A stretch of 64,000 bases of DNA, from positions 62,001 to 126,000 of the forward strand of contig JADKJR010000007.1 of NCBI GenBank assembly GCA_016720925.1. The letters are read 5' to 3'. Shown one piece after another: positions 54,732-63,301 of the stretch (position 1 is the stretch's first letter; the number at the start of each line of letters is the position of its first letter). The notes under the pieces were generated by a model that saw only the letters and a list, made by a program, of their open reading frames with translations, searched no databases and had not been told where the DNA came from. Source of the DNA: Betaproteobacteria bacterium (GTDB taxonomy: Bacteria; Pseudomonadota; Gammaproteobacteria; Burkholderiales; Usitatibacteraceae). The translations under genes were made by a program, and so were the position numbers.

Positions 54732-55835
54732 TACACGCCTTGTTTCAAGCTGGCCTCGATGAATTCATCCAGGTGGCCATCAAGCACCTTCTGCGTATTG
54801 CCGGTTTCGTAATTGGTGCGCAGATCCTTGATGCGTGACTGGTCCAGCACATACGAGCGGATCTGGTGGCCCCAGCCAATATCGGTCTTGGAGTCTTCCA
54901 GTTTCTGCTGGTCGCTTTGGCGTTTGCGCAGTTCCAGCTCGTACAGCTTGGCTTTCAGCATTGACATTGCTTCCGCGCGATTGCGGTGCTGCGAGCGATC
55001 ATTCTGGCATTGCACCACTACGCCCGTCGGTGCATGGGTGATACGCACGGCGGAGTCGGTTTTGTTGATGTGCTGGCCGCCCGCGCCGGAGGCACGATAG
55101 GTATCGACGCGCAGGTCCGCTGGATTGATGTCGATTTCGATGGAATCATCCACTTCCGGATAGACGAATACGCTCGCGAAAGACGTATGGCGCCCACCGG
55201 CCGAATCGAACGGTGACTTGCGCACCAGGCGATGCACGCCGACTTCGGTGCGCAAAAAGCCGTAGGCGTATTCGCCGATGACCTTGATCGAGCAGGATTT
55301 GATGCCTGCCACGTCGCCCGCGGACTCTTCGAGCAATTCGGTCTTGAAACCTTTCCGTTCGCAGTAGCGAAGGTACTGCCGCATCAGCATGTTCGCCCAG
55401 TCCTGGGCTTCGGTGCCGCCCGCGCCGGACTGGATGTCGATGAAGCAGTTGTTCGGATCCATCGGGTTATTGAACATCCGCCGGAATTCCAGATCCAGCA
55501 CTTTCTTTTCCAGCTCTTTGGAATCGCTGCTGACAGCGAGCATGGTGTCGTCGTCGCCTTCGCCTTTGGCGAGATCGAACAGTTCGCGCGCATCCTTCAG
55601 GCTGCTGGTGAGCAGTGTCAGCGTCGCGACCACTTCATCGAGCGACTTTTTTTCCTTACCCAGCTCCTGGGCACGCTTGCTGTCGTTCCAGACCGTCGGG
55701 TCTTCGCTCAGCCGGTTGACTTCCTCGAGACGCTCGGACTTAGCGTCAAAGTCAAAGATACCTCCGCAACTCGACCGTGCGATTGGTCAAGTCGGAAAGG
55801 GAATTGGAGATGGCGTTTAGCTGATCGGCTTCCAT
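54731..55835 (-). CDS. prfB: peptide chain release factor 2 (programmed +1 frameshift)
   Basis: RF2 recognises UGA and UAA stops. The stop-codon-reading tripeptide S-P-F is in VRKSPFDSAGG and the catalytic G-G-Q in RASGAGGQHINKTDSAVR. The gene starts at ATG 55835 (M-E-A-D-Q-L-N; ATG 55847 is also in frame), reads 27 codons to an in-frame TGA, then shifts +1 to continue D-F-D-A-K-S-E-R. This is the classical autoregulation: low RF2 lets ribosomes pause at the TGA and shift. Followed, with TAATG overlap, by a small transporter gene. One join is needed to obtain the full 367-residue protein. Confidence 0.94.
55751..55765 (-). promoter_or_regulatory. prfB programmed +1 frameshift site
   Basis: On the minus strand GGAGG (internal Shine-Dalgarno) then TAT-CTT-TGA-C. 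The CTT-TGA-C slippery stop and the SD-like spacer match the conserved bacterial prfB signal. Confidence 0.95.
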
Positions 55836-55886
55836 GATGCTTTTCATAGGTGAATTCAGCGGCCATTATACGCGACGACGCCCTGC

Positions 55887-57572
55887 TCAGGCCACGTAAT
55901 CCAGAACCAGTTGCAACGTTTTGCTGCCGCGAAACTCGTTGATCGATGGGCGGAACACCGCGTCAATGCTGGAGTTCAGGGCATCGGCCGAGCCGAAGCG
56001 CATGGCCTCGAAGGTGGTTCCGTCCATTGCTATTTTCAGTTTCAGGTGTTTTTCACCCACCACGCGTTGGTCAACGACCTTGAATGCGCCGGTAAAACTG
56101 GGCGAAACAAAACCCTGGCCCCACACCTGCGCGTCGATTGTGCTGACAAATTCAAAGTCGAGCTCGCCGGCGCCGAGCGTGCCATCGGTTTCCATGCGCT
56201 CGGCAAGATCAGTGGGCGTAAGCATTCCGCGTGCAACGGCTTCAAATGCATCGGCGAAGCGGGCGATGGCGGATTCGGGAATGGTCAGCCCGGCGGCCAT
56301 GGCATGCCCGCCGAATTTTGCAATCAGGTCGGGCGCGTGTTTGGTGACAAGGTCCAGTGCATCGCGCAGGTGAAAACCCTTGATCGAGCGCCCGGAACCC
56401 TTTAGATTGCCGTGGCCGTCGCGGGCAAATGCGATGACCGGACGATGGTATTTCTCACGGATTCGCGAGGCGAGAATGCCCACCACGCCCTGATGCCACG
56501 CGGGATCAAACATCGCCAGCGAGTAGCGATTGCCGACATCCACATCCGCGAGCGAAATCATCGCCGCATCTTTCATGTCCGACTCGATTGCGCGGCGTTC
56601 ACGATTCAATTGGTCCAGCCTGGTTGCCAGTTCCAGCGCTGTGCGGTCGTTGTCCGCCAGCAGGCATTCAATGCCGAGGGACATGTCGTCCAGCCGGCCG
56701 GCAGCATTCAGGCGCGGGCCGACCATGAATCCGAGATCGTAGGTGGACGCCCGAGACGGATCTCGCCCGGCCACCTGCATCAGCGCGCGCATGCCGGGAC
56801 ACACACGGCCGGTGCGAATGCGCTGCAACCCCTGCTCGACGAGTACGCGATTGTTGTGATCCAGTCGCACCACGTCAGCGACCGTGCCGAGTGCGACCAG
56901 ATCGAGCAGGTCGGCCAGATTGGGCTCTGCTTTTCCGGCGAAGTACTGTCGGCGGCGCAACTCTGCGCGCAATGCCAGCATTGTGTAGAAAATGACGCCG
57001 ACCCCTGCGAGGTTCTTGCTTGCAAAGTTGTCGCCCGCCTGATTGGGATTGACGATCACCGACGCGGCAGGCAGGGACTGGCCCGGAAGATGATGATCCG
57101 TGACCAGCACTTCAATGCCGCGCCGGTTGGCTTCCGCGACGCCTTCGACACTGGCGATGCCGTTGTCGACGGTGATGATGATGTGCGGATCGCGCTCCGC
57201 GGCCAGCGCGACGATCTCCGGCGTCAGGCCATAGCCGTATTCGAAACGATTGGGGACGATGAATTCGACTTTTCCGCCCATCGCCGAAAGCGCGCGCATG
57301 CCGACCGCGCAGGCGGTCGCGCCGTCGGCGTCGTAGTCCGCCACGATCAGCAGCCGTTTGCCGGCGGCGATTGCATCGGCCAGCAGCGTCGCGGCTTTTT
57401 CGACATGCGCGAGTTGCGTGGGCGGAAGCAGGGCGGTCAATTCGTGGTTCAGATCGGCGGCGCCTGCAATGCCGCGTGCCGCATACAGCCGCGCCATGCG
57501 CGGATCGATGTTCGCGCTGACCAGCGCCTCGAAAGCGGCAGGGTCGCGTTCGCGGGTGACGATCTCAGGCAT
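55887..57572 (-). CDS. recJ: single-stranded-DNA-specific 5'-3' exonuclease RecJ
   Basis: 561-residue DHH-family exonuclease for recombination and mismatch repair. Metal-binding motifs in order: VADYDADGATACAVG, VDNGIASVEG, VTDHHLPGQ, and DHNN..; DHHA1 region contains KGSGRSIKGFHLRDALD and FGGHAMAAG. The start overlaps the rpfE-like stop by 8 bases, so the two are coupled. Intact. Confidence 0.95.
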   Translation of the reverse strand: MPEIVTRERDPAAFEALVSANIDPRMARLYAARGIAGAADLNHELTALLPPTQLAHVEKAATLLADAIAAGKRLLIVADYDADGATACAVGMRALSAMGGKVEFIVPNRFEYGYGLTPEIVALAAERDPHIIITVDNGIASVEGVAEANRRGIEVLVTDHHLPGQSLPAASVIVNPNQAGDNFASKNLAGVGVIFYTMLALRAELRRRQYFAGKAEPNLADLLDLVALGTVADVVRLDHNNRVLVEQGLQRIRTGRVCPGMRALMQVAGRDPSRASTYDLGFMVGPRLNAAGRLDDMSLGIECLLADNDRTALELATRLDQLNRERRAIESDMKDAAMISLADVDVGNRYSLAMFDPAWHQGVVGILASRIREKYHRPVIAFARDGHGNLKGSGRSIKGFHLRDALDLVTKHAPDLIAKFGGHAMAAGLTIPESAIARFADAFEAVARGMLTPTDLAERMETDGTLGAGELDFEFVSTIDAQVWGQGFVSPSFTGAFKVVDQRVVGEKHLKLKIAMDGTTFEAMRFGSADALNSSIDAVFRPSINEFRGSKTLQLVLDYVA

Positions 57573-58580
57573 AGGTGGAGAGTGGTCTTGTGGCGCGCCA
57601 GAATCGAAGTAACTGGTTGCGGTGGGTGATGTGATACGACTGCGTACATTTACTATCGGGCGCGTGAATGCTCAGGCGTCGGATGGCGCCCTTGGCGAGG
57701 GCTTGGGAAATAGGCAGAAACCATTCGCGATCGAGTCGTTCCAGTTCGCGCGTCCATTCGGGAAAATCTGCATTGCCCGCACATTCGCCACAGGATTCAA
57801 TGACCGCGAGCACGTTTCCCTCTGCAGACTGAACAGCGTCCCACGACAGGGGCAGCACGCCGATGCCAGTTTTTTTGCAAGTGCCATTGCAAGAGCCGAA
57901 TTGGCAACCACGCTTTCAAACGATGGCTTGCGAATTGTTGGCCGCGCCCCGCCACCCCAGAACCAGACGCCGCTGATCGTGGGCTTGCCGGCCTCTTCTC
58001 GCGCTTCATTGACCGGGTGCCCGAAAAAAAGCATCTGCGCTTCATTTTGCAGTGAACGCCAATTCAAGGTTCCAGTCGACGTTGGCTGGAAATCGGCAAG
58101 TGAACCACTTCGGGCGGCCTCAGGCGAAGTCGTCGCCGGAATTTCTGACGGGGGACAGCGGACGTACCAACGCCGTGGCAAGGAAGCAGGTACCGGCGCA
58201 TGAAACTCCAGTCCCCGATCCGCAAAGTGGACATTGAGCGTTGAGATGAGTTCGGCGGTTTCGGCTGCGCTTACCTCAAGAAATCCCGCCGGGAACATCT
58301 TTAGCCGATGACGGTCGGCGATGAGGTGAACAGGTTCGGCAAACATCCAGCCATCATTCGACGCATCCAGCCCGTCGTGCTCGGCAAGCAACGGGGCAAT
58401 GGCATAAGGCGCCCCGACCCCCCAGCGCTGGAAAAGCCACGATGACGCGCCGGTGGCGCCTTCAACTTGCCGGTCCGCGCGGGCCAGCAATCGCTCCAGC
58501 GCCGGGACAGCCGGCGGCGGAAACTGCGTATGTATTTGCGCGGGGAGAAACAGCGAAGGAATGAGTACATCGAGATTCAT
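57565..58580 (-). pseudogene. RpfE-like regulatory/phosphoglycerate-mutase-related protein, frameshifted
   Basis: About 338 residues if repaired. It resembles the RpfE proteins that sit beside recJ in Xanthomonas and many Betaproteobacteria, which are related to cofactor-independent phosphoglycerate mutases of archaeal type. The first part runs M-N-L-D-V-L-I-P-S-L-F-L-P to A-L-A-K-K; the T7 run at 57870-57876 lacks one base, and adding it gives K-K-T-G-I-G-V-L-P-L-S-W-D-A-V-Q, continuing to the stop at 57565. Conserved GVWFWGGGARP and F-F-G-H-P-V-N are intact. Function is unclear; none of rpfB, rpfF, rpfC or rpfG is in the window. Confidence 0.8.
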
Positions 58581-58630
58581 GCGGTGGGTAGTTTATCATT
58601 CGGGTACTTCCTTCCCCTCAAGACGCTCAC

Positions 58631-59887
58631 TTGCAACCCCTTCCGCTATTCATTGGCCTGCGCTACACCCGCGCGAAACGCCAGAATCACTTTATTTCGT
58701 TCATCTCCATGGTGTCGATGGCCGGCATAGCGTTGGGCATTGCCGCGCTGATCACGGTGATGTCGGTGATGAATGGGTTCCAGAAAGAGGTGAGGGCGCG
58801 CATTCTCGGCGTGTCCGCGCATATCCAGATCATGGGGTTCGATGCCGGTCCGGTTCGCGGCCTCGATGGATGGCGGCAGGTGATGGACGACGTGCGCAAG
58901 AACCCGGATGTCACCGGCGCGGCGCCGTTTGTCGATGGCCAGGGTTTGCTCTCTTATTCGGGCAAGGTGCGCGGCACGATGGTGCGTGGCATTCTGCCGG
59001 ATGAAGAAGATGCCGTTTCCACGCTCGGCAAGGACACGGGGTACGGGCAGATCGGCTCATTGGTGCCCGGCGAATACAACATCATCCTCGGCAGCGCGCT
59101 CGCGCGCGCAATGGGCGTGACCCTTGGCACCAAGGTTCAACTCATCACGCCGCAAGGCAACATGACGCCGGCCGGGATGGTGCCGCGATATCGTAGCTTC
59201 ACTGTCGCCGGCGTTTTCAGTTCCGGACACTACGAATACGACGCCAATCTGGCGCTGATCCATCTGAAAGATGCGCAGGTGCTGTACCAGTTTGGAGAGA
59301 ACGTCAGCGGTATTCGCGTCAAGCTGAAAGATACCGATCGCGCGCAGCTCGTCAGCCGGCAATTGGGCGAAACCCTGAAAATCGACGGCTACGTCACCGA
59401 CTGGACCAGACAAAACGCGACTTACTTCCAGGCGGTGGAAATCGAAAAACGCATGATGTTCGTGATCCTGATGCTCATCATCGCGGTCGCGGCGTTCAAT
59501 CTGGTGTCCACGCTGGTGATGGTGGTCACGGACAAGCATCCCGATATCGCGATTCTGCGTACGCTCGGCGCATCGCCCGGAATGATCATGCGCATATTTT
59601 TCGTGCAGGGTGCGGTAGTCGGCTCGCTGGGCACGCTGATCGGTGTCGTCGCCGGCGTGTTACTGGCAATGAATGTCGGGGCCGCTATGGGAGCGGTGGA
59701 GCATCTGTTCGGATTCCAGGCGCTGAAACCCGAGGTGTATATCCTCACGTCGTTGCCGTCGGATTTGCGCTGGAGCGATGTCTGGTCGACGGCGCTCATC
59801 TCACTGGTGCTGGCATTCGCGGCGACCTTGTACCCGAGCTGGCGTGCCTCGCGCGTGAATCCGGCCGAAGCGCTGAGGTATGAGTAA
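58631..59887 (+). CDS. lolC: lipoprotein-releasing ABC transporter permease LolC/LolE
   Basis: 418-residue inner-membrane protein extracting lipoproteins for the outer membrane. N-terminal L-F-I-G-L-R-Y-T-R-A-K-R with FISFISMVSMAGIALGIAALI (TM1), a large periplasmic domain, and three C-terminal TMs ending SWRASRVNPAEALRYE (FtsX signature). The only start in register with family N-termini is TTG 58631 (M-Q-P-L-P-L-F); no ATG or GTG and no good Shine-Dalgarno is seen. Overlaps lolD by TAATG. Confidence 0.93.
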   Translation: MQPLPLFIGLRYTRAKRQNHFISFISMVSMAGIALGIAALITVMSVMNGFQKEVRARILGVSAHIQIMGFDAGPVRGLDGWRQVMDDVRKNPDVTGAAPFVDGQGLLSYSGKVRGTMVRGILPDEEDAVSTLGKDTGYGQIGSLVPGEYNIILGSALARAMGVTLGTKVQLITPQGNMTPAGMVPRYRSFTVAGVFSSGHYEYDANLALIHLKDAQVLYQFGENVSGIRVKLKDTDRAQLVSRQLGETLKIDGYVTDWTRQNATYFQAVEIEKRMMFVILMLIIAVAAFNLVSTLVMVVTDKHPDIAILRTLGASPGMIMRIFFVQGAVVGSLGTLIGVVAGVLLAMNVGAAMGAVEHLFGFQALKPEVYILTSLPSDLRWSDVWSTALISLVLAFAATLYPSWRASRVNPAEALRYE

Positions 59888-60561
59888 TGAGTAATATCGT
59901 CATCGCCTGCCGAGATCTCACCAAGACTTTTCATCAGGGCAATGTGCCGGTCGAAGTCTTGAAGCGCGTCAATCTTGAAGTGGCCGCCGGAGAGACCATC
60001 GCCATCGTTGGCGCTTCCGGTTCCGGCAAGAGCACGCTGCTGCATCTGCTCGGCGGCCTTGATGCGCCGACTTCCGGCGAAGTGACCTTGCAGGGCCAGC
60101 GCATGGACAAGCTCTCTCCACTCGCGCAGGGCCAGTTGCGAAACAAGGCGCTTGGTTTTGTGTACCAGTTTCATCATCTGTTGCCGGAATTCACGGCGCT
60201 GGAAAACGTAGCGATTCCGCTGGCGATTCGTGGTGAGTCCACTGCGCTGGCGAAAGAACGTGCCGCGATAATGCTGGCGGAGGTCGGCCTCTCGCACCGC
60301 CTTACTCACAAGCCGGGCGAACTTTCGGGCGGGGAGCGTCAGCGCGTGGCGGTCGCACGCGCGCTGGTCACGCAACCCGCCTGCGTGCTGGCCGATGAAC
60401 CGACTGGCAATCTGGATCGTGGCACGGCGGATCAGGTGTTCGAACTGATCATGACCTTGAACGCGAAATACAACACCGCGCTGGTGATGGTCACGCACGA
60501 TCCATCGCTGGCGGCAAAGATGCGGCGAAAGCTGACGCTGACTGATGGCGTATTGGCGTAA
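59887..60561 (+). CDS. lolD: lipoprotein-releasing ABC transporter ATP-binding protein LolD
   Basis: 224 residues, the ATPase for LolC/E. Walker A GASGSGKSTLLH, the LolD motif region NKALGFVYQFHHLLPEFTA, signature LSGGERQRVAVARAL, Walker B CVLADEPTGNLD and switch VTHDPSLA are all present. Translationally coupled to lolC. Followed by two unrelated inverted repeats before the next gene. Confidence 0.95.
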   Translation: MSNIVIACRDLTKTFHQGNVPVEVLKRVNLEVAAGETIAIVGASGSGKSTLLHLLGGLDAPTSGEVTLQGQRMDKLSPLAQGQLRNKALGFVYQFHHLLPEFTALENVAIPLAIRGESTALAKERAAIMLAEVGLSHRLTHKPGELSGGERQRVAVARALVTQPACVLADEPTGNLDRGTADQVFELIMTLNAKYNTALVMVTHDPSLAAKMRRKLTLTDGVLA

Positions 60562-60574
60562 TTGGGAAGAAATG

Positions 60575-60653
60575 CTTGAACCACGGAGACCACAGAGAAC
60601 ACGGAGGAAGAGCGAAATTACAAGGCTTTTCTCCGTGGTCTCCGTGGTCAAGT
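60575..60653. repeat. long inverted repeat (CCACGGAGACCAC type)
   Basis: CTTGAACCACGGAGACCACAGAG on the left and CTCCGTGGTCTCCGTGGTCAAG on the right are reverse complements at all but about two positions, with an A-rich loop. A TTTTT follows 5 bases after, so it may end the lolCD transcript. This is a different family from the AAACTC..GAGTTT repeats. Similar CCACGGAGACCAC palindromes occur widely in bacterial intergenic DNA. Confidence 0.75.
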
Positions 60654-60672
60654 AGTTTTTCGTTGATTAATA

Positions 60673-60741
60673 TTGAAACACTAGCACTGTGGCGGCTTTA
60701 CAGCCATTTATGCTCCAAGAGGCCCACCAGTGCTAGAGTTT
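60673..60741. repeat. dispersed palindromic intergenic repeat, copy 8
   Basis: Arms TTGAAACACTAGCACTGTGG and CCCACCAGTGCTAGAGTTTG; inner GGCTTTACAGCC. Near-perfect outer palindrome. Lies between lolD and the DUF808 gene, 20 bases beyond the other inverted repeat. Confidence 0.88.
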
Positions 60742-60785
60742 GTCAATTCAAGTAGCATTAGCGGCCGGATGGCCGCAGCGAGCCA

Positions 60786-61721
60786 ATGGCCTCCAGTCTC
60801 CTGACTCTTCTTGACGATATCGCCACCATCCTCGACGACGTCGCGGTGATGACCAAGGTCGCGACGCAAAAGACCGCCGGCGTGCTGGGCGACGATCTTG
60901 CGCTGAATGCGCAGCAGGTGACGGGCGTCAGTGCCGATCGCGAATTGCCGGTGGTGTGGGCCGTGGCAAAAGGCTCACTCAAGAACAAGGCGATCCTGGT
61001 ACCCGCCGCGCTGGCGATCAGCGCCTTCGCGCCACGGGCGATCACGCCTTTACTGATGCTTGGCGGCGCGTTCCTGTGTTTTGAGGGATTCGAGAAACTC
61101 GCCCACAAGTTCCTGCACAGCAAGCAGGAGGATGAGGCCCATCACCGCGAATTGGTGAAGGCGCTCGCGGATCCCGCTGTCGATCTGGTCGCTCTCGAAA
61201 AAGAAAAAATCAAGGGTGCGGTGCGCACCGATTTCATCCTCTCGGCGGAGATCATCGTCATCGCGCTGGGTACCGTTGCCGCGGCGACCTTTGCCCAACA
61301 GGTTTCCGTGCTGGTTGGTATCGCCGTCCTGATGACGGTTGGTGTGTATGGGCTGGTGGCCGGTATCGTCAAGCTTGATGATGCCGGCATCTACCTTGGC
61401 CGTATTGACGGGAGTGGGGCCGTAGCGCGCATCCTGCGGGCGTCAGGCCGAGGCATATTGTTTGCGGCGCCATACCTGATGAAGTCGCTGTCGATTGCCG
61501 GAACTGCCGCGATGTTTCTGGTGGGTGGCGGCATTCTCACCCATGGCATTGCGCCGCTGCATCACGCCATCGAGCAGGCTTCACAGGTGGCGGGCGTTCT
61601 GGCAGGCACGATGGCTGTGTTGGCGGATGGCGTTTTCGGTGTTGCGGCCGGTGCGCTGGTGCTGGGTGCAATCACCATCGGGAAGAAATTGCGCGGCCAA
61701 TCTACGGGCGAGGCGACTTAG
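60786..61721 (+). CDS. yedI: DUF808 inner-membrane protein (YedI family)
   Basis: 311 residues. M-A-S-S-L-L-T-L-L-D-D-I-A-T-I-L-D-D-V is the diagnostic start, followed by TQKTAGVLGDDLALNAQQV and several hydrophobic helices (LLMLGGAFLCFEGFEK, IIVIALGTVAAATFAQQV, VLIGVLMTVGVYGLVAG-like and a C-terminal pair). Function unknown; conserved in Proteobacteria. Its 3' end overlaps that of the convergent alkyltransferase-like gene by 20 bases. Confidence 0.9.
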   Translation: MASSLLTLLDDIATILDDVAVMTKVATQKTAGVLGDDLALNAQQVTGVSADRELPVVWAVAKGSLKNKAILVPAALAISAFAPRAITPLLMLGGAFLCFEGFEKLAHKFLHSKQEDEAHHRELVKALADPAVDLVALEKEKIKGAVRTDFILSAEIIVIALGTVAAATFAQQVSVLVGIAVLMTVGVYGLVAGIVKLDDAGIYLGRIDGSGAVARILRASGRGILFAAPYLMKSLSIAGTAAMFLVGGGILTHGIAPLHHAIEQASQVAGVLAGTMAVLADGVFGVAAGALVLGAITIGKKLRGQSTGEAT

Positions 61722-62037
61722 GTTGCCACTGAAACTGCTTCAGATTGACCTTGCCGGTACCATCGAAAACCACGCCTTCGGCTTCCAGCAGAATCTTCTG
61801 CAAATCGTCGCTGCCACTGTCCCAATGACGCAGCCGCAGGCTGATCCGGCCTTGCGCGTTGATCACGCGATGCCAGGGAATTTTCACGTCTACCGGCGTG
61901 CCCGCCAAGGCGTAACCGGCCTGGCGCGCGCATCGAGGCATGCCGGCGAGGGCGGCGATCTGCCCATAAGTGGCGACTTTCCCCTTGGGGATTCTCTTCA
62001 CAACGGCATAAAAAAACTGGTGCGGTGTTGGTGCCAT
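61702..62037 (-). CDS. alkyltransferase-like protein (ATL), Ogt/MGMT-related
   Basis: 111-residue DNA-binding domain of O6-alkylguanine-DNA transferase. The helix-turn-helix KVATYGQIAALAGMPRCARQAG is present (shown in part), but the active-site P-C-H-R is P-W-H-R (I-P-W-H-R-V-I-N), so it cannot accept the alkyl group. ATL proteins flag O6-alkylguanine for nucleotide excision repair. Start overlaps the upstream glycosylase stop (ATGA): a repair operon. Convergent overlap with the DUF808 gene. Confidence 0.92.
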   Translation of the reverse strand: MAPTPHQFFYAVVKRIPKGKVATYGQIAALAGMPRCARQAGYALAGTPVDVKIPWHRVINAQGRISLRLRHWDSGSDDLQKILLEAEGVVFDGTGKVNLKQFQWQPKSPRP

Positions 62038-62654
62038 CAATACTCGACCGGGATCGGATCCAGACTGCGCCACAAATACCACGTCGCCACCGTATTCCAC
62101 GGTGCCCAGCGCTCGGCGTAGGCCAATACTTCCGACTTGGTCAGGCGATCGCCGTCGTGAAAATGCCTTTCAATTGCACGGATCAAGCCGATGTCGTCCA
62201 CTGGAAATACATTCGGGCGCATCAGGTAAAAAATCAGGAACATCTCCGCCGTCCAGCGGCCAATGCCCTTGACCTCCACCAGTTCGCCGATCACGTCTTC
62301 GTCCTCCATCTTGTGCCATCGACGCGGTTTGATGCGACCGTCGGCGAAGTGGCCGGCCAGATCCTGCATATAAGCAATCTTTTGCCGTGAATTGCCCGCG
62401 CTTCTCAACTCCTCGGGCGTGACGGCGAGCATGTTCTTCGGCGTGATCTTGCCGACAACACTGACTGTCTTGTTCCACACTGATTGCGCGGCCTTGACGG
62501 AAATCTGCTGGCCGACGATTGCGCGCGCCAGTGTCTGGAAGGGATCACCGCGTGTTCGCAACTGCGCTTCCGGATAACTCTTGATGAGTTTCTTCATCAC
62601 CTTGCAGCGCTTGCCGAGGTGGGTGCAGGCGTCGTCCCAGTAGTCAGGTTTCAT
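62037..62654 (-). CDS. alkA: DNA-3-methyladenine glycosylase II-like HhH-GPD glycosylase (AlkA type)
   Basis: 205 residues of the helix-hairpin-helix glycosylase superfamily. RAIVGQQISVKAAQSVWNK begins the fold, LVEVKGIGRWTAEMFLIF is the HhH-GPD hairpin, and the catalytic Asp is in PVDDIGLIRAI. It lacks the N-terminal extra domain of E. coli AlkA, resembling the shorter MAG-like enzymes. Coupled to ATL downstream and to DUF2062 upstream by ATGA overlaps. The frame is open far upstream into the DUF2062 gene; that part is antiparallel-free shadow sequence and is excluded. Confidence 0.9.
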   Translation of the reverse strand: MKPDYWDDACTHLGKRCKVMKKLIKSYPEAQLRTRGDPFQTLARAIVGQQISVKAAQSVWNKTVSVVGKITPKNMLAVTPEELRSAGNSRQKIAYMQDLAGHFADGRIKPRRWHKMEDEDVIGELVEVKGIGRWTAEMFLIFYLMRPNVFPVDDIGLIRAIERHFHDGDRLTKSEVLAYAERWAPWNTVATWYLWRSLDPIPVEY

Positions 62655-63211
62655 GGTTGTGCGGGCGGCAATGGTGATTTGGGATGGCGACCGCGCCAGC
62701 GGCGCGTCACCACGATGCGCCAGACTATCAGCGTCAGGAAATAACCACAAATGGCCGTGACGCTGGCCTGGATGGCGAGGCCGATCAATAGCGTATCGCC
62801 CAGTGACACAAACCAGTGAAAGAGTTCCGGGATTGCATTCCACAGGCCGCTTGGGCTGAAGCCAATGTCCGGAGGTAGCACCACCGGGCCGTGATGCCCC
62901 GTCACGAGACCGCCGACCTGATATGCGAGCAGGTAGAGTGGGACGAACGTCAGCGGATTGGTGTAGAGCGTCGCGAACATGGCGGCAGGAATGTTCGCCC
63001 GCAGTGGAATAGCGATGAGTGCCGCAAGCAACATTTGGATCGGTCCCGGGATGAGGCCGGTCATGAGTCCGATGGCGATGCCGAGCGCGACCGCGCGCCG
63101 GTGCATATGCCACAGCCGCGGATGCGCGATCCATGGGCCCAGGAACCGCAGATAGCGGCTGCTGGTGATACCTTCTGGGCGGGGTAGCCTATTTTTGAGA
63201 AATTTTTTCAA
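62651..63211 (-). CDS. DUF2062 family membrane protein
   Basis: 186 residues with three to four TM helices. M-H-R-R-A-V-A-L-G-I-A-I-G-L-M-T-G and the loop ANIPAAMFATLYTNPLTFVPLY are DUF2062 signatures. The function is not established. First gene of a three-gene operon with alkA and the ATL gene (four-base overlap). Divergent from comEC with 90 bases between. Confidence 0.88.
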   Translation of the reverse strand: MKKFLKNRLPRPEGITSSRYLRFLGPWIAHPRLWHMHRRAVALGIAIGLMTGLIPGPIQMLLAALIAIPLRANIPAAMFATLYTNPLTFVPLYLLAYQVGGLVTGHHGPVVLPPDIGFSPSGLWNAIPELFHWFVSLGDTLLIGLAIQASVTAICGYFLTLIVWRIVVTRRWRGRHPKSPLPPAQP

Positions 63212-63301
63212 CGGGCTTGTCGGCGTTGTCAGCGAATTGTGGGATCGTTCGTTATTCTGCCGGTAAACGGCGCACGGCGTCGCTTTTAGAAGAACAATAA
63301 C

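Noticed and set aside
57565..58580. Complete rpf quorum-sensing cluster
   Set aside because: Only the recJ/rpfE-like genes are present; no signal synthase, sensor or HD-GYP regulator.
62655..63134. Long form of the alkA protein
   Set aside because: The upstream open frame lies wholly within the DUF2062 gene in another frame and has no family similarity.
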